64,000 nucleotides of DNA from Tenacibaculum sp. AHE14PA (GTDB taxonomy: Bacteria; Bacteroidota; Bacteroidia; Flavobacteriales; Flavobacteriaceae), in NCBI RefSeq assembly GCF_019278465.1, contig NZ_CP058983.1, positions 1,301,501 through 1,365,500 on the forward strand. Reading direction: 5' to 3'. Position 1 is the first letter of the stretch, and the number at the start of each line of letters is the position of its first letter. Position numbers and translations under genes: made by a program. Below, in pieces: positions 18,628-27,215 of the stretch. The notes beneath the pieces are model-generated. The model saw only the letters and a list, made by a program, of their open reading frames with translations, had not been told where the DNA came from and ran no database searches.

Positions 18628-20106
18628 ATGGCAAAACTAACATTTTCAAAAGAACAAATTTTTGGTGATTGGAAGTTAATCCAAAATTTAGCATATGGAG
18701 GGAATAGTTCTGTTTGGTTAGCTGAAAACGCAAAGTTAAAAGAGACAAAAGCGATAAAATTATTAAAGAAAACACACGACACAGCACGATTAAGATTTTT
18801 AGATGAAATAAAAATAATTACAGAGAATCAAGATATTGATGGAATTATGAAAATCTTAGATACTTCCGTAAAAGATTCAGAAGTATTATGGTATGTTATG
18901 CCAAAAATGGAAACGTTTAAAAGACACTTAGTTAATAAACCGTCAATAAATAAAGTAGAAGGGATATTAGAAATTGCAAAAATATTAAGCCAAATTCATT
19001 CTCGAAAAGTTTCACATAGAGATATTAAACCTCAAAATCTATTTTTCAATGAAACCTTTTATATCGGAGATTTTGGATTGGTGGATTATCCTGATAAAGA
19101 AAATGACTTAACAATAATTGGAAGCGCATTAGGACCAAGATGGACAATTGCACCTGAGATGAGAAGTAACCCTGAAAAATCAGATGGAATTCCCGCAGAT
19201 GTATACAGTTTAACAAAAACACTTTGGATTACTTTAACAGGTATTGAAAAAGGGTTTGAAGGTCAATATTCTCCTACGGGCTCAATTGGCTTGTCAAACT
19301 ATGTTCCAGACATTTACTTAACAATATTAGAAGATTTATTAGTAATATCAACAGAAAACGACCCAAAACAAAGACCGTCAATTGACAAATTCATAGAAAT
19401 ATTAAGTTCTTGGATAGAAATTCAAAATAGTTTTTATCAACGAAATGACTTAGACTGGAAAACAGTTCAATACAAATTATTTCCTTCTAATATTCCTGAA
19501 TATGCCGAATGGACAGATGTTCAAACAATTACTAATATTCTAAACATTTTAGGTGGTATTAAAGCTTTAAATCATATGTTTTTTGACAATGGTGGTGGCT
19601 TAGATATGGAAGGAGCAAAATTATCAAATGAGCTAGGTTTAATAGAGCTTGATTGCGGAATTCCTTATTTATTAAAACCAAAAAGACTAATGTTCAATTC
19701 TTTTAATAGCGATTTTGAATGGAATTATTTTTATTTAGAACTTGAAAAAATTGAGCCTATATATAGTGAGTATTCTGGTTCTGAACAAATAGTAGAATTA
19801 GAACCATTAGAATATAAAGAATATGATTATATCGAAAACTATTATGAAAAATATGATGATGGATATAACCATAGACCTGAAAAACACAGAAGTATTATTA
19901 GATTAACAGAAGGTAATTTAGTTATTTTCAGAAAAACATCATCTTATAATTTAACTCCTTCAACATATGATGGAAGACACGGGGAAATGGGAGCTGAAGA
20001 GTTTAGAAAATATATAAAAAAACTTGTCGATATTGGATATAGAGCATATTATATTAGAGATGAAAATGGAAAAGTAACAGGTAAACAATTAACACATAAG
20101 ATATAA
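18628..20106 (+). CDS. Ser/Thr protein kinase (cassette C4)
   Basis: 492 aa. The kinase domain covers about 12-270: glycine-rich loop LAYGGNSSVW (21-30), probable ATP-binding K44 (KAIKLL), catalytic loop HRDIKPQN (130-137) and DFG at 148-150, with APE replaced by IAPEM. The C-terminal about 220 residues are acidic and tyrosine-rich and unrecognised. Kinases of this type occur in bacterial antiphage modules; that role is inferred from the cassette company. The IS3 element lies between the cassette start and this gene. The gene ends just before the R'' box of site 4. Confidence 0.85.
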   Translation: MAKLTFSKEQIFGDWKLIQNLAYGGNSSVWLAENAKLKETKAIKLLKKTHDTARLRFLDEIKIITENQDIDGIMKILDTSVKDSEVLWYVMPKMETFKRHLVNKPSINKVEGILEIAKILSQIHSRKVSHRDIKPQNLFFNETFYIGDFGLVDYPDKENDLTIIGSALGPRWTIAPEMRSNPEKSDGIPADVYSLTKTLWITLTGIEKGFEGQYSPTGSIGLSNYVPDIYLTILEDLLVISTENDPKQRPSIDKFIEILSSWIEIQNSFYQRNDLDWKTVQYKLFPSNIPEYAEWTDVQTITNILNILGGIKALNHMFFDNGGGLDMEGAKLSNELGLIELDCGIPYLLKPKRLMFNSFNSDFEWNYFYLELEKIEPIYSEYSGSEQIVELEPLEYKEYDYIENYYEKYDDGYNHRPEKHRSIIRLTEGNLVIFRKTSSYNLTPSTYDGRHGEMGAEEFRKYIKKLVDIGYRAYYIRDENGKVTGKQLTHKI

Positions 20107-20113
20107 TAACTAC

Positions 20114-20308
20114 ACACAACAAAGTATAAAAATAATAAGGGTTAAGTGCCAAACCCAAAGTTAATGCATATTTACAAAGTCCGCCAAATTTACAATTTGA
20201 CGGTTAAATGAAAAGAAAGTTAACAGTAAAATTGCAAATTTGGCTAAGTGCTAAATCCGAAATTAAGTGCATTTTAAGCCCTTACTATTCTTATACAAAC
20301 CGTTGTAG
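20114..20308 (+). repeat. attC-like site 4 (long class)
   Basis: R'' tacacacaac at 20111-20120 exactly complements the C4 start gttgtgtgta at 17300, across the IS3 insertion. R' gttgtagtgc at 20302 opens C5. AAC to GTT spacing is about 181 bp, with an inner hairpin around GTCCGCCAAATT. Confidence 0.88.
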
Positions 20309-20356
20309 TGCATTTGAAAAAATAGAATCTACTAAATAACAAAATCCCAAAAAGTA

Positions 20357-21232
20357 ATGATTGAAAGTAACCTATTATACATTATCGGTAATGGATTCGA
20401 TTTACACCACAATCTCCCTACTTCTTATGGTTATTTTGAAAAGTTTATGGAAAATTGGTCAAAGCTTATGTATCACGAAATACATCGTTTTTGGGAATTC
20501 AAAATAACAAACGATAAATGGAGTGACTTTGAAAACGATTTATCTACTTACAATAGTAAAAAAATGTATGAAGAGTTTTCACAAACAGATAGGGGTTGTC
20601 AGTATATCGCTGAAAAGTGTAGCTCAGAAACTCAAAAACTATATGAAGGCATTACTAATTGCTTCATAGACTGGGTTAAAGACATAAAACTTGAGCCTAT
20701 TACTAAAAAAGTAAAACTGACTCAAAATGCTGAATACATAACCTTTAACTACACCAAAACTCTCCAATATATCTATGAGATACCCGAAAGTGCTATTTGG
20801 CATATACATGGAGCTAGTACTGACTCTGATCTAATCTTTGGTCATGAAAAAAAAGAAAAAATTGAATACAATTACAGTGATGGAACTGGCATGCCATCGA
20901 CAGAACAAGAATGGTGTGAAGAAGCATTGAGATTTGCTAAACTACCACTTAACCAATTCAGAAAAAAAACAGATAAGATAATAAAAGAAAACTCAGATAG
21001 ATTTACTAGATATCAAAATATCGAAAAAATTTATGTTCTTGGACATTCACTAGCAGATGTTGACTTACCATACTTTGAAGTCATACATAAGAGTAATAAA
21101 AAGGCTAAATGGTGTATTTCATATTATAATATTCTTGAGCAAGAAAATCTATGTTCTAAATTAAAAGGAATCGGGGTGAAAAAATCTCAAATGGTAATGA
21201 TTACAATGAATAATCTAAATAAAGATAAATAA
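20357..21232 (+). CDS. AbiH-family abortive infection protein (cassette C5)
   Basis: 291 aa. The N-terminus LLYIIGNGFDLHHNLPTSYG is the AbiH signature; AEYITFNYTKTLQ, WHIHGA and YVLGHSLADVDLPYF follow in the expected order. Members are related to SIR2-like Rossmann folds and give abortive infection in Lactococcus plasmids. No membrane segment is seen. The ATG start lies 55 bp after the cassette GTT, behind a short CATTTGAAAA leader shared with several other cassettes. Phage defence is inferred from the family. Confidence 0.92.
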   Translation: MIESNLLYIIGNGFDLHHNLPTSYGYFEKFMENWSKLMYHEIHRFWEFKITNDKWSDFENDLSTYNSKKMYEEFSQTDRGCQYIAEKCSSETQKLYEGITNCFIDWVKDIKLEPITKKVKLTQNAEYITFNYTKTLQYIYEIPESAIWHIHGASTDSDLIFGHEKKEKIEYNYSDGTGMPSTEQEWCEEALRFAKLPLNQFRKKTDKIIKENSDRFTRYQNIEKIYVLGHSLADVDLPYFEVIHKSNKKAKWCISYYNILEQENLCSKLKGIGVKKSQMVMITMNNLNKDK

Positions 21233-21239
21233 AACGACA

Positions 21240-21434
21240 CTACAACAATGGCTATAATTAATACGGGTTTTAGTGCTTAACCTAAAGTTTAGAGCTTTAA
21301 ATGGAGTCCGCCAAATCTTTTTGATTTGGCTTTAGAACAAAAAAGATAAAACAAAATAAAAAGTTTTGGCTAAGTGCTTAATCGAAAGTTCACTACTTTT
21401 AATTCCCGTACTAACCATAGCCTAAACGTTAGTA
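21240..21434 (+). repeat. attC-like site 5 (long class)
   Basis: R'' acactacaac matches the complement of the C5 start gttgtagtgc at 9 of 10 bases. R' gttagtaaaa at 21428 opens C6. Spacing is about 181 bp. Confidence 0.88.
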
Positions 21435-21760
21435 AAAACTTTAGAAATCACTCAGACGGAAACAATTCTGTATTAAAATCATGAAACTTATTGTGGAATA
21501 ATTCTAGTTTACAATTACCTTTTCTGTCAACACTAGAAAAATAACATTCCCAAGTTTAGAGCAACTTTACGGAATTCTTACTCAAACGGAATTTTAAGCG
21601 TTAGCAACAACAGAACTGAACGCTAAAAATCACTCTTGCGGAATTTAGCAATTTTGCGGAGCTGAAAATCTATGCGGAATTATTTACTCAAACGTTGAAT
21701 TTTGAAAATATCGGAAATCATAAAACAGAATTACTTGTCGAAAAAAACGCATTTACTAAC
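21428..21760. repeat. ORF-less repeated cassette C6 (copy 1 of 11)
   Basis: About 330 bp from gttagtaaaa to tttactaac with no gene. Words of the type TGCGGAATT recur every 15-25 bp. It is nearly identical to C23, C29 and C41. A weak reading frame ACTCTTGCGGAATTTAGC... coding an AEF/AEL-rich peptide is broken upstream by a short deletion; it is open only in the C13 copy. Confidence 0.75.
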
Positions 21761-21885
21761 AACTTGTATATAAAAATTGCTTTATTTTAGCTAAATAGTT
21801 TGTGCTTTTTAATTAAGTCCAATTTTCCTGCGGAAAATTCGCCGCGCACTTACAAAGCAACTTTCTATACAAAAAACCGTTGTGC
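21754..21885 (+). repeat. attC-like site 6
   Basis: R'' tttactaac complements the C6 start gttagtaaa. R' gttgtgcaac at 21879 opens C7. This subtype has central hairpin AATTTTCC / GGAAAATT and an extra unpaired T in the left arm. Confidence 0.9.
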
Positions 21886-22050
21886 AACATACCGAAAACC
21901 AATTATTCCGCATTATATTTAGGAATGATTTTTGATAAATAATAATACGCTCTTTAAAATCTTGGTGAATTAAATAGTTGGGTTTATAGCTTAACTCAAG
22001 GAGTTATTGTTCGATTAATCTGTGATTCTATAATTAAAAAAATAAGTCAT

Positions 22051-22182
22051 ATGAGAAAAAGATTCAATAATATCGTAAAAGGTCTAACCTTTATTATAAT
22101 TCCAGTAATTCTAATAACGTTAATTCTATTTGGTGGGCAGACCATCCCGAACAGCAGACGCATCCAAACAGAAATTTCTTGA
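22051..22182 (+). CDS. Small single-pass membrane protein (cassette C7)
   Basis: 43 aa from ATG 22051. A basic N-terminus MRKRFNNIVK is followed by a hydrophobic helix GLTFIIIPVILITLILFGG and a short polar tail. It resembles small toxins or leader-like membrane peptides, but no family is recognised. It precedes a strong terminator and the Nmad2-like gene of the same cassette. It may be a real small gene; coding status is uncertain. Confidence 0.4.
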   Translation: MRKRFNNIVKGLTFIIIPVILITLILFGGQTIPNSRRIQTEIS

Positions 22183-22240
22183 AAGCTCTAACATTTATGA
22201 AACCTAGGGACGGGTTAAGAGGTTCGATTCCTCGGTCTGC
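22137..22240 (+). other. tRNA-like 3' end / possible RNA element
   Basis: GCAGACC (22137-22143) pairs perfectly with GGTCTGC (22234-22240) as a 7-bp acceptor-like stem. Before the 3' strand lies a T-arm-like GAGGTTCGATTCCTC. There is no D arm or anticodon arm in between and the length (about 104 nt) is wrong for a tRNA. It could be a tRNA relic left by a mobile element, or a coincidence. It overlaps the end of the small membrane ORF. Confidence 0.25.
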
Positions 22241-22250
22241 TACTAATTAT

Positions 22251-22281
22251 AGGCTGTCTAAAAAGACAGCCTATTTATTTT
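22251..22281 (+). terminator. Rho-independent terminator inside cassette C7
   Basis: AGGCTGTCT (22251-22259) and AGACAGCCT (22264-22272) form a 9-bp stem followed by ATTTATTTT. It lies upstream of the Nmad2-like gene, so it would stop transcripts entering that gene from the left. Confidence 0.75.
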
Positions 22282-22308
22282 AAAGAATTTATAAAAACCA
22301 ATTGGAAT

Positions 22309-23004
22309 TTGAAAAGAATTTATTCATATGTATTGAGATTTGATGACGGAGGAGCACCAAATCCATTTTGGGGAACTTGTACATTGACAATCTGCAAACC
22401 AGCGATTAGACGAACAGCGAGAATTGGAGATTGGGTAATCGGAACAGGTTCGAAAAATTCCAAACTAAAAGACGGAAAAAAATATGACCTTTCAGATAGT
22501 TTAGTTTATGCTATGAAAATAACGAATAAACTTACTCTTGAACAATATGACCAATTTTGTACGAAAAATCTAAAAGAAAAAATTCCATCTTGGTTTAATA
22601 AAGATTGGCGAAGACGAATGGGAGATTGTATTTATGATTATTCAAATCAGACAGAACCGAACTTAAGAAAAGGTGTCCACAACGAATCAAATGTGAAAAG
22701 AGATTTGAGCGGAAATAACTCGTTATTATCTACTGAATTTTATTATTTCGGAGAAGAGCCAAGGATAATTCCCGAAAATTTAAAACGGATTATCAAAAAA
22801 AATCAAGGACACTTACGAATTGAAAATGCAGATTTACTATCGGACTTTGAAAAGTGGATTAACGAGTTTAAGAAAAATAAAATTTATGCAGAACCACAAC
22901 TCGGATTTGAATTCAAAATTGAACCAAATGAAGAACAGATAGCTAAATGTTCAAAAAGACATAAAGAAAAGCGAGCGGACGAAATTGAAGAAACATTATG
23001 CTAA
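22309..23004 (+). CDS. Nmad2-like nucleotide modification associated protein (cassette C7)
   Basis: 231 aa with TTG start; no ATG alternative in the right place. The N-terminal block RIYSYVLRFDDGGAPNPFWG, CTLTICKPAIRR and GDWVIGTGSKN matches what I recall of the Nmad2 domain, predicted to act on or recognise modified nucleotides. The middle part contains a second alpha/beta segment with FYYFGEEP. Such proteins are found in phages and defence loci. Substrate and activity are unknown. It sits directly after a terminator, which is unusual for a cassette gene relying on read-through. Confidence 0.7.
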   Translation: MKRIYSYVLRFDDGGAPNPFWGTCTLTICKPAIRRTARIGDWVIGTGSKNSKLKDGKKYDLSDSLVYAMKITNKLTLEQYDQFCTKNLKEKIPSWFNKDWRRRMGDCIYDYSNQTEPNLRKGVHNESNVKRDLSGNNSLLSTEFYYFGEEPRIIPENLKRIIKKNQGHLRIENADLLSDFEKWINEFKKNKIYAEPQLGFEFKIEPNEEQIAKCSKRHKEKRADEIEETLC

Positions 23005-23014
23005 AAAGTACGTT

Positions 23015-23146
23015 GCACAACACCGTATATAATTTATTGCTAGTTCTAGCCTACTTACGAAAATCCTCTCGGATTTTCTATTCGGTTTTTATTTGCTAAT
23101 TTAGGTGCTTAAAACACGCAACAAACCATATACAAACACGTTACCC
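23015..23146 (+). repeat. attC-like site 7
   Basis: R'' gttgcacaac exactly complements the C7 start gttgtgcaac at 21879. R' gttacccaca at 23140 opens the mercury cassette C8. Left arm GTATATAATTTATTGC against right arm GCAACAAACCATATAC gives three A.C positions. Confidence 0.92.
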
Positions 23147-23254
23147 ACAAGCTGAAAACCAGCCGCATATTTTAGCACTTTCGGTTTTTCCCAACACATA
23201 AATCCAACGCTCTAAAAACCAAAAGAGCTAAAACTTTCCCAAAATTCGTAATTA

Positions 23255-23298
23255 TGTATTTAAGTATTTGCTTATATACGTAATTAATTATATGTTTG
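23255..23298 (+). promoter_or_regulatory. Promoter and candidate ArsR operator of the mer operon
   Basis: A Bacteroidota promoter is visible: TTTG at 23267-23270, a 20-bp spacer and TATGTTTG (TAnnTTTG) at 23291-23298, about 40 bp before the regulator gene. The -33 region overlaps TGTATTTAAGTATTT (23255-23269) and an inverted TAAG...CTTA, a likely repressor site. The same 15 bp recur at 24735-24749. Confidence 0.72.
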
Positions 23299-23338
23299 TA
23301 CGACAAAGCAAATAACTTTAATAAAAATATATACACAA

Positions 23339-23710
23339 ATGAAATTAGAAATAACCTGTACAAGAGCGGAAGCCAACCATAAGCAGTTACAAAACTGTAT
23401 GGAGGCATTGGATAATATGGAAGGGAGTTTTCAAAAAATGACAAAACTTTTATCAATTGCAGGAAGCGATGTAAGATTGAGAATTCTTTATTTATTGAAT
23501 TTAGAAAATGAACTATGTCCTTGTGATTTAGCTGATATACTAAAAATGAGTGTTCCTGCGATCTCACAACATATACGTAAAATCAAAGATGCAGGAATAA
23601 TCAATTCAAGACGAGATGGTCAAACACTTTATTATTCATTAAATAAAGATGAAACAGAGATATTTATTAGCATTTTTAAATCTATCGAATTAATTAGAAA
23701 AACAGCATAA
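23339..23710 (+). CDS. ArsR/SmtB-family regulator of mercury resistance (cassette C8)
   Basis: 123 aa. Winged helix with DVRLRILYLLNLENELCPCDL, then the recognition helix MSVPAISQHIRKIKDAGII and wing RRDGQTLYYSLN. The CPC pair in helix 3 is the usual metal-sensing position of ArsR proteins and further cysteines are at the N-terminus. It is the first gene of the operon, close to a promoter with a candidate operator. It probably represses the operon until Hg(II) binds. Mercury operons of this phylum often use ArsR-type rather than MerR regulators. Confidence 0.88.
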   Translation: MKLEITCTRAEANHKQLQNCMEALDNMEGSFQKMTKLLSIAGSDVRLRILYLLNLENELCPCDLADILKMSVPAISQHIRKIKDAGIINSRRDGQTLYYSLNKDETEIFISIFKSIELIRKTA

Positions 23711-23721
23711 TTTATAAAGAA

Positions 23722-24318
23722 ATGAAAACAGAAAAAACATCAAAAAATGCAGCATACACAGGTTTATTTGCTGCTGTAGCAGCATCATCTTGTTGCATAC
23801 CACCTGTTATAGCATTAATAGCTGGCGTTGGAGGAAGTGCATCTGCACTATCTTGGATGGAACCTTTTAGACCCTATTTAATAGGTTTAGCTGTAATAGC
23901 TATTGGCTATGCTTGGTATGCTTACTTAAAACCCAAAAAAGCCGATGACTGTTGCGAAGTTGATGCAAAACCAAAATGGTATCAAACCAAAGGCTTTTTA
24001 ATAGGCATTACATTGTTTGCAGCTATTTCAATTAGCTTTCCTTATTATTCTCATATATTTTATCCAGATAACAAAAAAGAGGTTATTGTCGTAAATCAAT
24101 CAGACATTCAAACTGTAAATTTTGATGTAAAAGGTATGACTTGCGCTTCTTGTGAAGAACACGTTAAGCACGCTGTTAACGAATTAGAAGGTATTGTTAA
24201 TGTAGCTGCTTCTTATGAGAAAGCTAATGCCGAAGTGGAGTTTGACAATACAAAAACATCTAAAGAAGATATAGAAAAAGCTATAAATTCAACGGGTTAT
24301 AAAGTTATTAATAAATAA
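23722..24318 (+). CDS. merTP: Mercuric transport protein MerTP (fusion)
   Basis: 198 aa. The N-terminal half is MerT-like: three predicted membrane helices with the vicinal Cys pair in SSCCIPPVI and another CC after helix 2 (DDCCEVD). After helix 3 a periplasmic HMA domain carries GMTCASC, as in MerP. The fusion brings Hg(II) from periplasm to cytoplasm for MerA. It starts 11 bp after the regulator gene, so it is cotranscribed. Confidence 0.92.
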   Translation: MKTEKTSKNAAYTGLFAAVAASSCCIPPVIALIAGVGGSASALSWMEPFRPYLIGLAVIAIGYAWYAYLKPKKADDCCEVDAKPKWYQTKGFLIGITLFAAISISFPYYSHIFYPDNKKEVIVVNQSDIQTVNFDVKGMTCASCEEHVKHAVNELEGIVNVAASYEKANAEVEFDNTKTSKEDIEKAINSTGYKVINK

Positions 24319-24329
24319 AAATAAATCTT

Positions 24330-24680
24330 ATGAAAAAATTATTAGTTATATCAGGATTATTCCTTTTATTATTTTCATTTAATGCACAAGCACAATCGTG
24401 TTGTTTGCCGAAAAATGACAAAAAGGTAGAGAAAGCCAATATCAATATGCAAGAAACTAAAACAGTTACTTTAAAAGTTACAGGCATGACTTGTATGTCT
24501 TGTTCAAACCATGTAATGAAGGCTTTAGAAAAAGTAGAGGGAGTTATAGAACCGTTGGTCGAGTATAAAGAGGATAGAGCGGTTGTGACTTTCAATCCAA
24601 AGTTAACTACAGTAGAAGCCATTATTGAAGCCATTAATAAAACACCTTATAAGGCAAGTTTGATGGAGCCAAAAAGCTAG
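24330..24680 (+). CDS. Periplasmic HMA-domain mercury-binding protein (MerP-like)
   Basis: 116 aa. The signal peptide MKKLLVISGLFLLLFSFNAQ ends near AQA, followed by a SCCLP pair and one HMA domain with GMTCMSC. It probably scavenges Hg(II) in the periplasm and hands it to MerTP. It starts 11 bp after merTP. The extra CC near the mature N-terminus is an additional likely thiol site. Confidence 0.85.
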   Translation: MKKLLVISGLFLLLFSFNAQAQSCCLPKNDKKVEKANINMQETKTVTLKVTGMTCMSCSNHVMKALEKVEGVIEPLVEYKEDRAVVTFNPKLTTVEAIIEAINKTPYKASLMEPKS

Positions 24681-24734
24681 GGAAACTAAAGTCGCAAAAA
24701 AAGTTGGGGTATAATACCTCAATTTTTTTCAAAC

Positions 24735-24749
24735 TGTATTTAAGTATTT
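24735..24749 (+). promoter_or_regulatory. Second copy of the mer operator-like sequence
   Basis: TGTATTTAAGTATTT, identical to 23255-23269, lies 19 bp before the next gene inside an ATTTAA...TTAAAT inverted repeat. It suggests a second regulated promoter or repressor site in the operon. Confidence 0.55.
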
Positions 24750-24767
24750 AATTAAATAATTGTTCCT

Positions 24768-24995
24768 ATGAAAAAGTCAAAGAAGGAAGTTTTCAATCCG
24801 GACCACTTGAATTGTTGCATAGAGATTGGCGATTGCGAATTGCAAAATCCGCCACAGGAACTGATAGATAAACTAATTGGAAAGCCTATCAGTGATTGTA
24901 AGAAAATTATTGAAGAGTTTCTTAAACCTAAAGAAAAATTAGTTATAAAATTTAAAAAGAAAATAGGTTTTGAAACCAAAAATGATAATAGATAA
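24768..24995 (+). CDS. Small cysteine-containing protein in mer operon
   Basis: 75 aa, cytoplasmic, with HLNCCIEIGDCEL near the N-terminus and one more Cys (SDCKK). No family is recognised. The thiol pair and the position directly after a candidate second operator suggest mercury binding or regulation. It precedes the lipoprotein gene by 22 bp. Confidence 0.6.
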   Translation: MKKSKKEVFNPDHLNCCIEIGDCELQNPPQELIDKLIGKPISDCKKIIEEFLKPKEKLVIKFKKKIGFETKNDNR

Positions 24996-25017
24996 TGTTA
25001 ATCTAAATCTAAAAATC

Positions 25018-25419
25018 ATGAAAAAATTAATAATCTTATTCGTCGTCATAACGTTAGTATCAGCTTTCACTGTTGGTTGTACAATTTATGATGATGAACA
25101 GATTCAAGAGCAAGCTTTAGATGAGAATGGGAATGATAACGGAGATGATAACCCAAACTCAACAATTGAATATACAAGCTTAATAGCAGATGAAACAACC
25201 TTACCTACTGGAGAGAGTACGCTTATTACAGCAACTGCTACAGGAGAAGGACTAGAATATTATTGGTCTGCCAGCCTTGGTGATATTGTTGGTAGCGGTG
25301 AGCAAATAACTTATACAGCTGCATTTTGTTGTGAAGGGAGTAATACCATAACATGTTCTATTAGAGATAATCTGAATACTTGGAAGCACAAATCAGTGAC
25401 TATTGAAGTTAGTTTTTAG
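25018..25419 (+). CDS. Lipoprotein in mer operon
   Basis: 133 aa from the ATG at 25018, chosen because it gives a clean lipoprotein signal MKKLIILFVVITLVSAFTVG with C next; an upstream in-frame ATG at 24970 would bury it. The mature part has an acidic linker (DENGNDNGDDN) and an Ig/PKD-like beta domain containing a GEGLEYYWSASLGDI block and CC/C residues. It is probably exposed in the periplasm or outer membrane. Function is unknown. Confidence 0.75.
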   Translation: MKKLIILFVVITLVSAFTVGCTIYDDEQIQEQALDENGNDNGDDNPNSTIEYTSLIADETTLPTGESTLITATATGEGLEYYWSASLGDIVGSGEQITYTAAFCCEGSNTITCSIRDNLNTWKHKSVTIEVSF

Positions 25420-25439
25420 TGACTATTACAGTTAATTAA

Positions 25440-26408
25440 ATGAAGAAATTAATTTTTATACTTATAAGTTTATTGTTTATGTACCAAAGTGTCAATGCTC
25501 AATGTTGTTCTGCAGGAATACCAGTTGGAGGGAGCACAAATATTGGGATACTTGAAAAGAATAATTTTCGTTTCACTTCTTTTTTTAGTTATAGTGAATC
25601 TGCTGGGTATTGGTCTGGTAGCGATAAGTCTATATTTAATCTTGTAAAAAGAGCAAGCTATCAATACGTTGGAACTATTTTGTCTTATGGCTTATTTAAT
25701 AAGCTCACAGTGGAAACAGAATTTGGGTATTATTTAGATAAATCTCAAATATATGATTTTCAATCTGATGTAAACACCAAAAACCAAGGTATTAGCAATG
25801 GTATAATTTCTGCAAAGTATAATGTTTTAGCAAATTTAAACAATCCTTTTGAGTGGACTGTTTCATCAGGTGTTAAGTTCCCTTTTATTTTAGATTATGC
25901 AAGAGAAAACAATGTAGTATTGCCAAGGGATGTTCAAACATCATCACATGCAATGGGAATTATTGGTCAATCTTTTTTATACAAAGGCTATCCTATTAAT
26001 GGCATTCAATTATTCTTAATTAATAGAATAGAGATTAATTACAAAGATTATAAAGATTATAAATTTGGACCCGCATTGATTTCAGCATTCTTTTTCTCTT
26101 ATAATTTGGAACAATCCAATTATACGGGAATTGCCCAGATAAGACACGAATTTAGAGGAAAAGATGCTTTTGAAGACACAAAGCTCGATGCCACAGGAGG
26201 TCATTTGGTTTTCCTGTCACCACAGTTAAATTACTCTACAAATAAATGGAATTTTTCGTTGCTTGTAGACATCCCAGTTTATAGATATTATAACGGAACA
26301 CAACTGGGAAATACGGCTTCTGCATCGTTTTACGTTACAAAAAATTTCGACTTGGCTTCTAACAAAGCCGAATTGCCATTTTTAAACAATAATACTGCTA
26401 AAAATTAA
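25440..26408 (+). CDS. Outer-membrane beta-barrel-like protein in mer operon
   Basis: 322 aa. The signal peptide ends at VNAQ and is followed immediately by CCSAG, a possible mercury-binding thiol pair. The rest alternates hydrophobic and polar residues with aromatic strand ends, as in outer-membrane barrels. Its place between lipoprotein and merB suggests passage or sensing of mercury compounds at the outer membrane. No specific transporter family is recognised. Confidence 0.65.
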   Translation: MKKLIFILISLLFMYQSVNAQCCSAGIPVGGSTNIGILEKNNFRFTSFFSYSESAGYWSGSDKSIFNLVKRASYQYVGTILSYGLFNKLTVETEFGYYLDKSQIYDFQSDVNTKNQGISNGIISAKYNVLANLNNPFEWTVSSGVKFPFILDYARENNVVLPRDVQTSSHAMGIIGQSFLYKGYPINGIQLFLINRIEINYKDYKDYKFGPALISAFFFSYNLEQSNYTGIAQIRHEFRGKDAFEDTKLDATGGHLVFLSPQLNYSTNKWNFSLLVDIPVYRYYNGTQLGNTASASFYVTKNFDLASNKAELPFLNNNTAKN

Positions 26409-26525
26409 TTTGAATAGAGGCAAATAAACGATGGTTAAGAATTGAAGCTTATGTAGCCAGTCTTTTAATTAAACTATATCGGTATAGTCATTTAACTTTT
26501 AAATAAATTAAAACATTTCGCCAAA

Positions 26526-27155
26526 ATGGAAGTTTGTCACACAAGTAAACAGTCTCTAATTCTTATTCCGGACATCAGCGGATTCACAAAGTATGTTGCT
26601 TCGTGTAATATAGAACATAGCCAAGATAAAATTGCATTGCTGTTGGAATCCTTATTGGAAAACAATTCCCTGAAATTTAAAATTTCTGAAATTGAAGGTG
26701 ATGCTATATTATTTTACAGTTATGATTTTCCATTTTCCGCAGCGGAAATAATTAGTCAATGTCAATTGATGTTCGACAAATTTCATCAAAGAATAGATGA
26801 ATTTAAACGATCGAAATGTATGTGTGAGTCTTGCCAAAATCTATATAACCTTTCACTAAAATTTGTGCTTCATTTTGGACAACTTGGCTCTGTAATGGTA
26901 AAAGACTATTGTAAACTCTTTGGTAAAGATTTAATAATAGCACATCGGCTTCTTAAAAACAAAATTAGCTCAAATGAGTACATACTTTTCACGGAAAATT
27001 TTAGCAATCAATTTCCACTTATAGGCACTCATCTTGATAACCATACGGAATTGGTCAACGACATTTTCAATTTAGAAGACATCGGTGATATTGGTATTAC
27101 TTATTTCGATTTGAAGGCATTAAGTTTAAAGAACAGACAAGGTACGACTTGTTAA
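26526..27155 (+). CDS. DUF2652 protein (cyclase-like fold) in mer operon
   Basis: 209 aa. The start SLILIPDISGFTKYVASCNIE, followed by KISEIEGDAILFY and a CMCESCQNLYNL cysteine cluster, matches DUF2652, a family related to nucleotide cyclase domains. The Asp in PDISGF and EGDA correspond to metal-binding positions of cyclases, but activity is unproven. The CxCxxC cluster could bind mercury. Its position in the operon next to merB is the only functional hint. Confidence 0.75.
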   Translation: MEVCHTSKQSLILIPDISGFTKYVASCNIEHSQDKIALLLESLLENNSLKFKISEIEGDAILFYSYDFPFSAAEIISQCQLMFDKFHQRIDEFKRSKCMCESCQNLYNLSLKFVLHFGQLGSVMVKDYCKLFGKDLIIAHRLLKNKISSNEYILFTENFSNQFPLIGTHLDNHTELVNDIFNLEDIGDIGITYFDLKALSLKNRQGTTC

Positions 27156-27215
27156 AATGATCAGCATTTTCTTCGTGCGGAAAATGAAATAAACATAATC
27201 TAAATTATATACAAA

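Noticed and set aside
22137..22240. Functional tRNA or tmRNA
   Set aside because: Only an acceptor-like stem and T-arm-like hairpin are present; D and anticodon arms are missing and the 5' part overlaps an ORF. Kept only as a low-confidence tRNA-like element.
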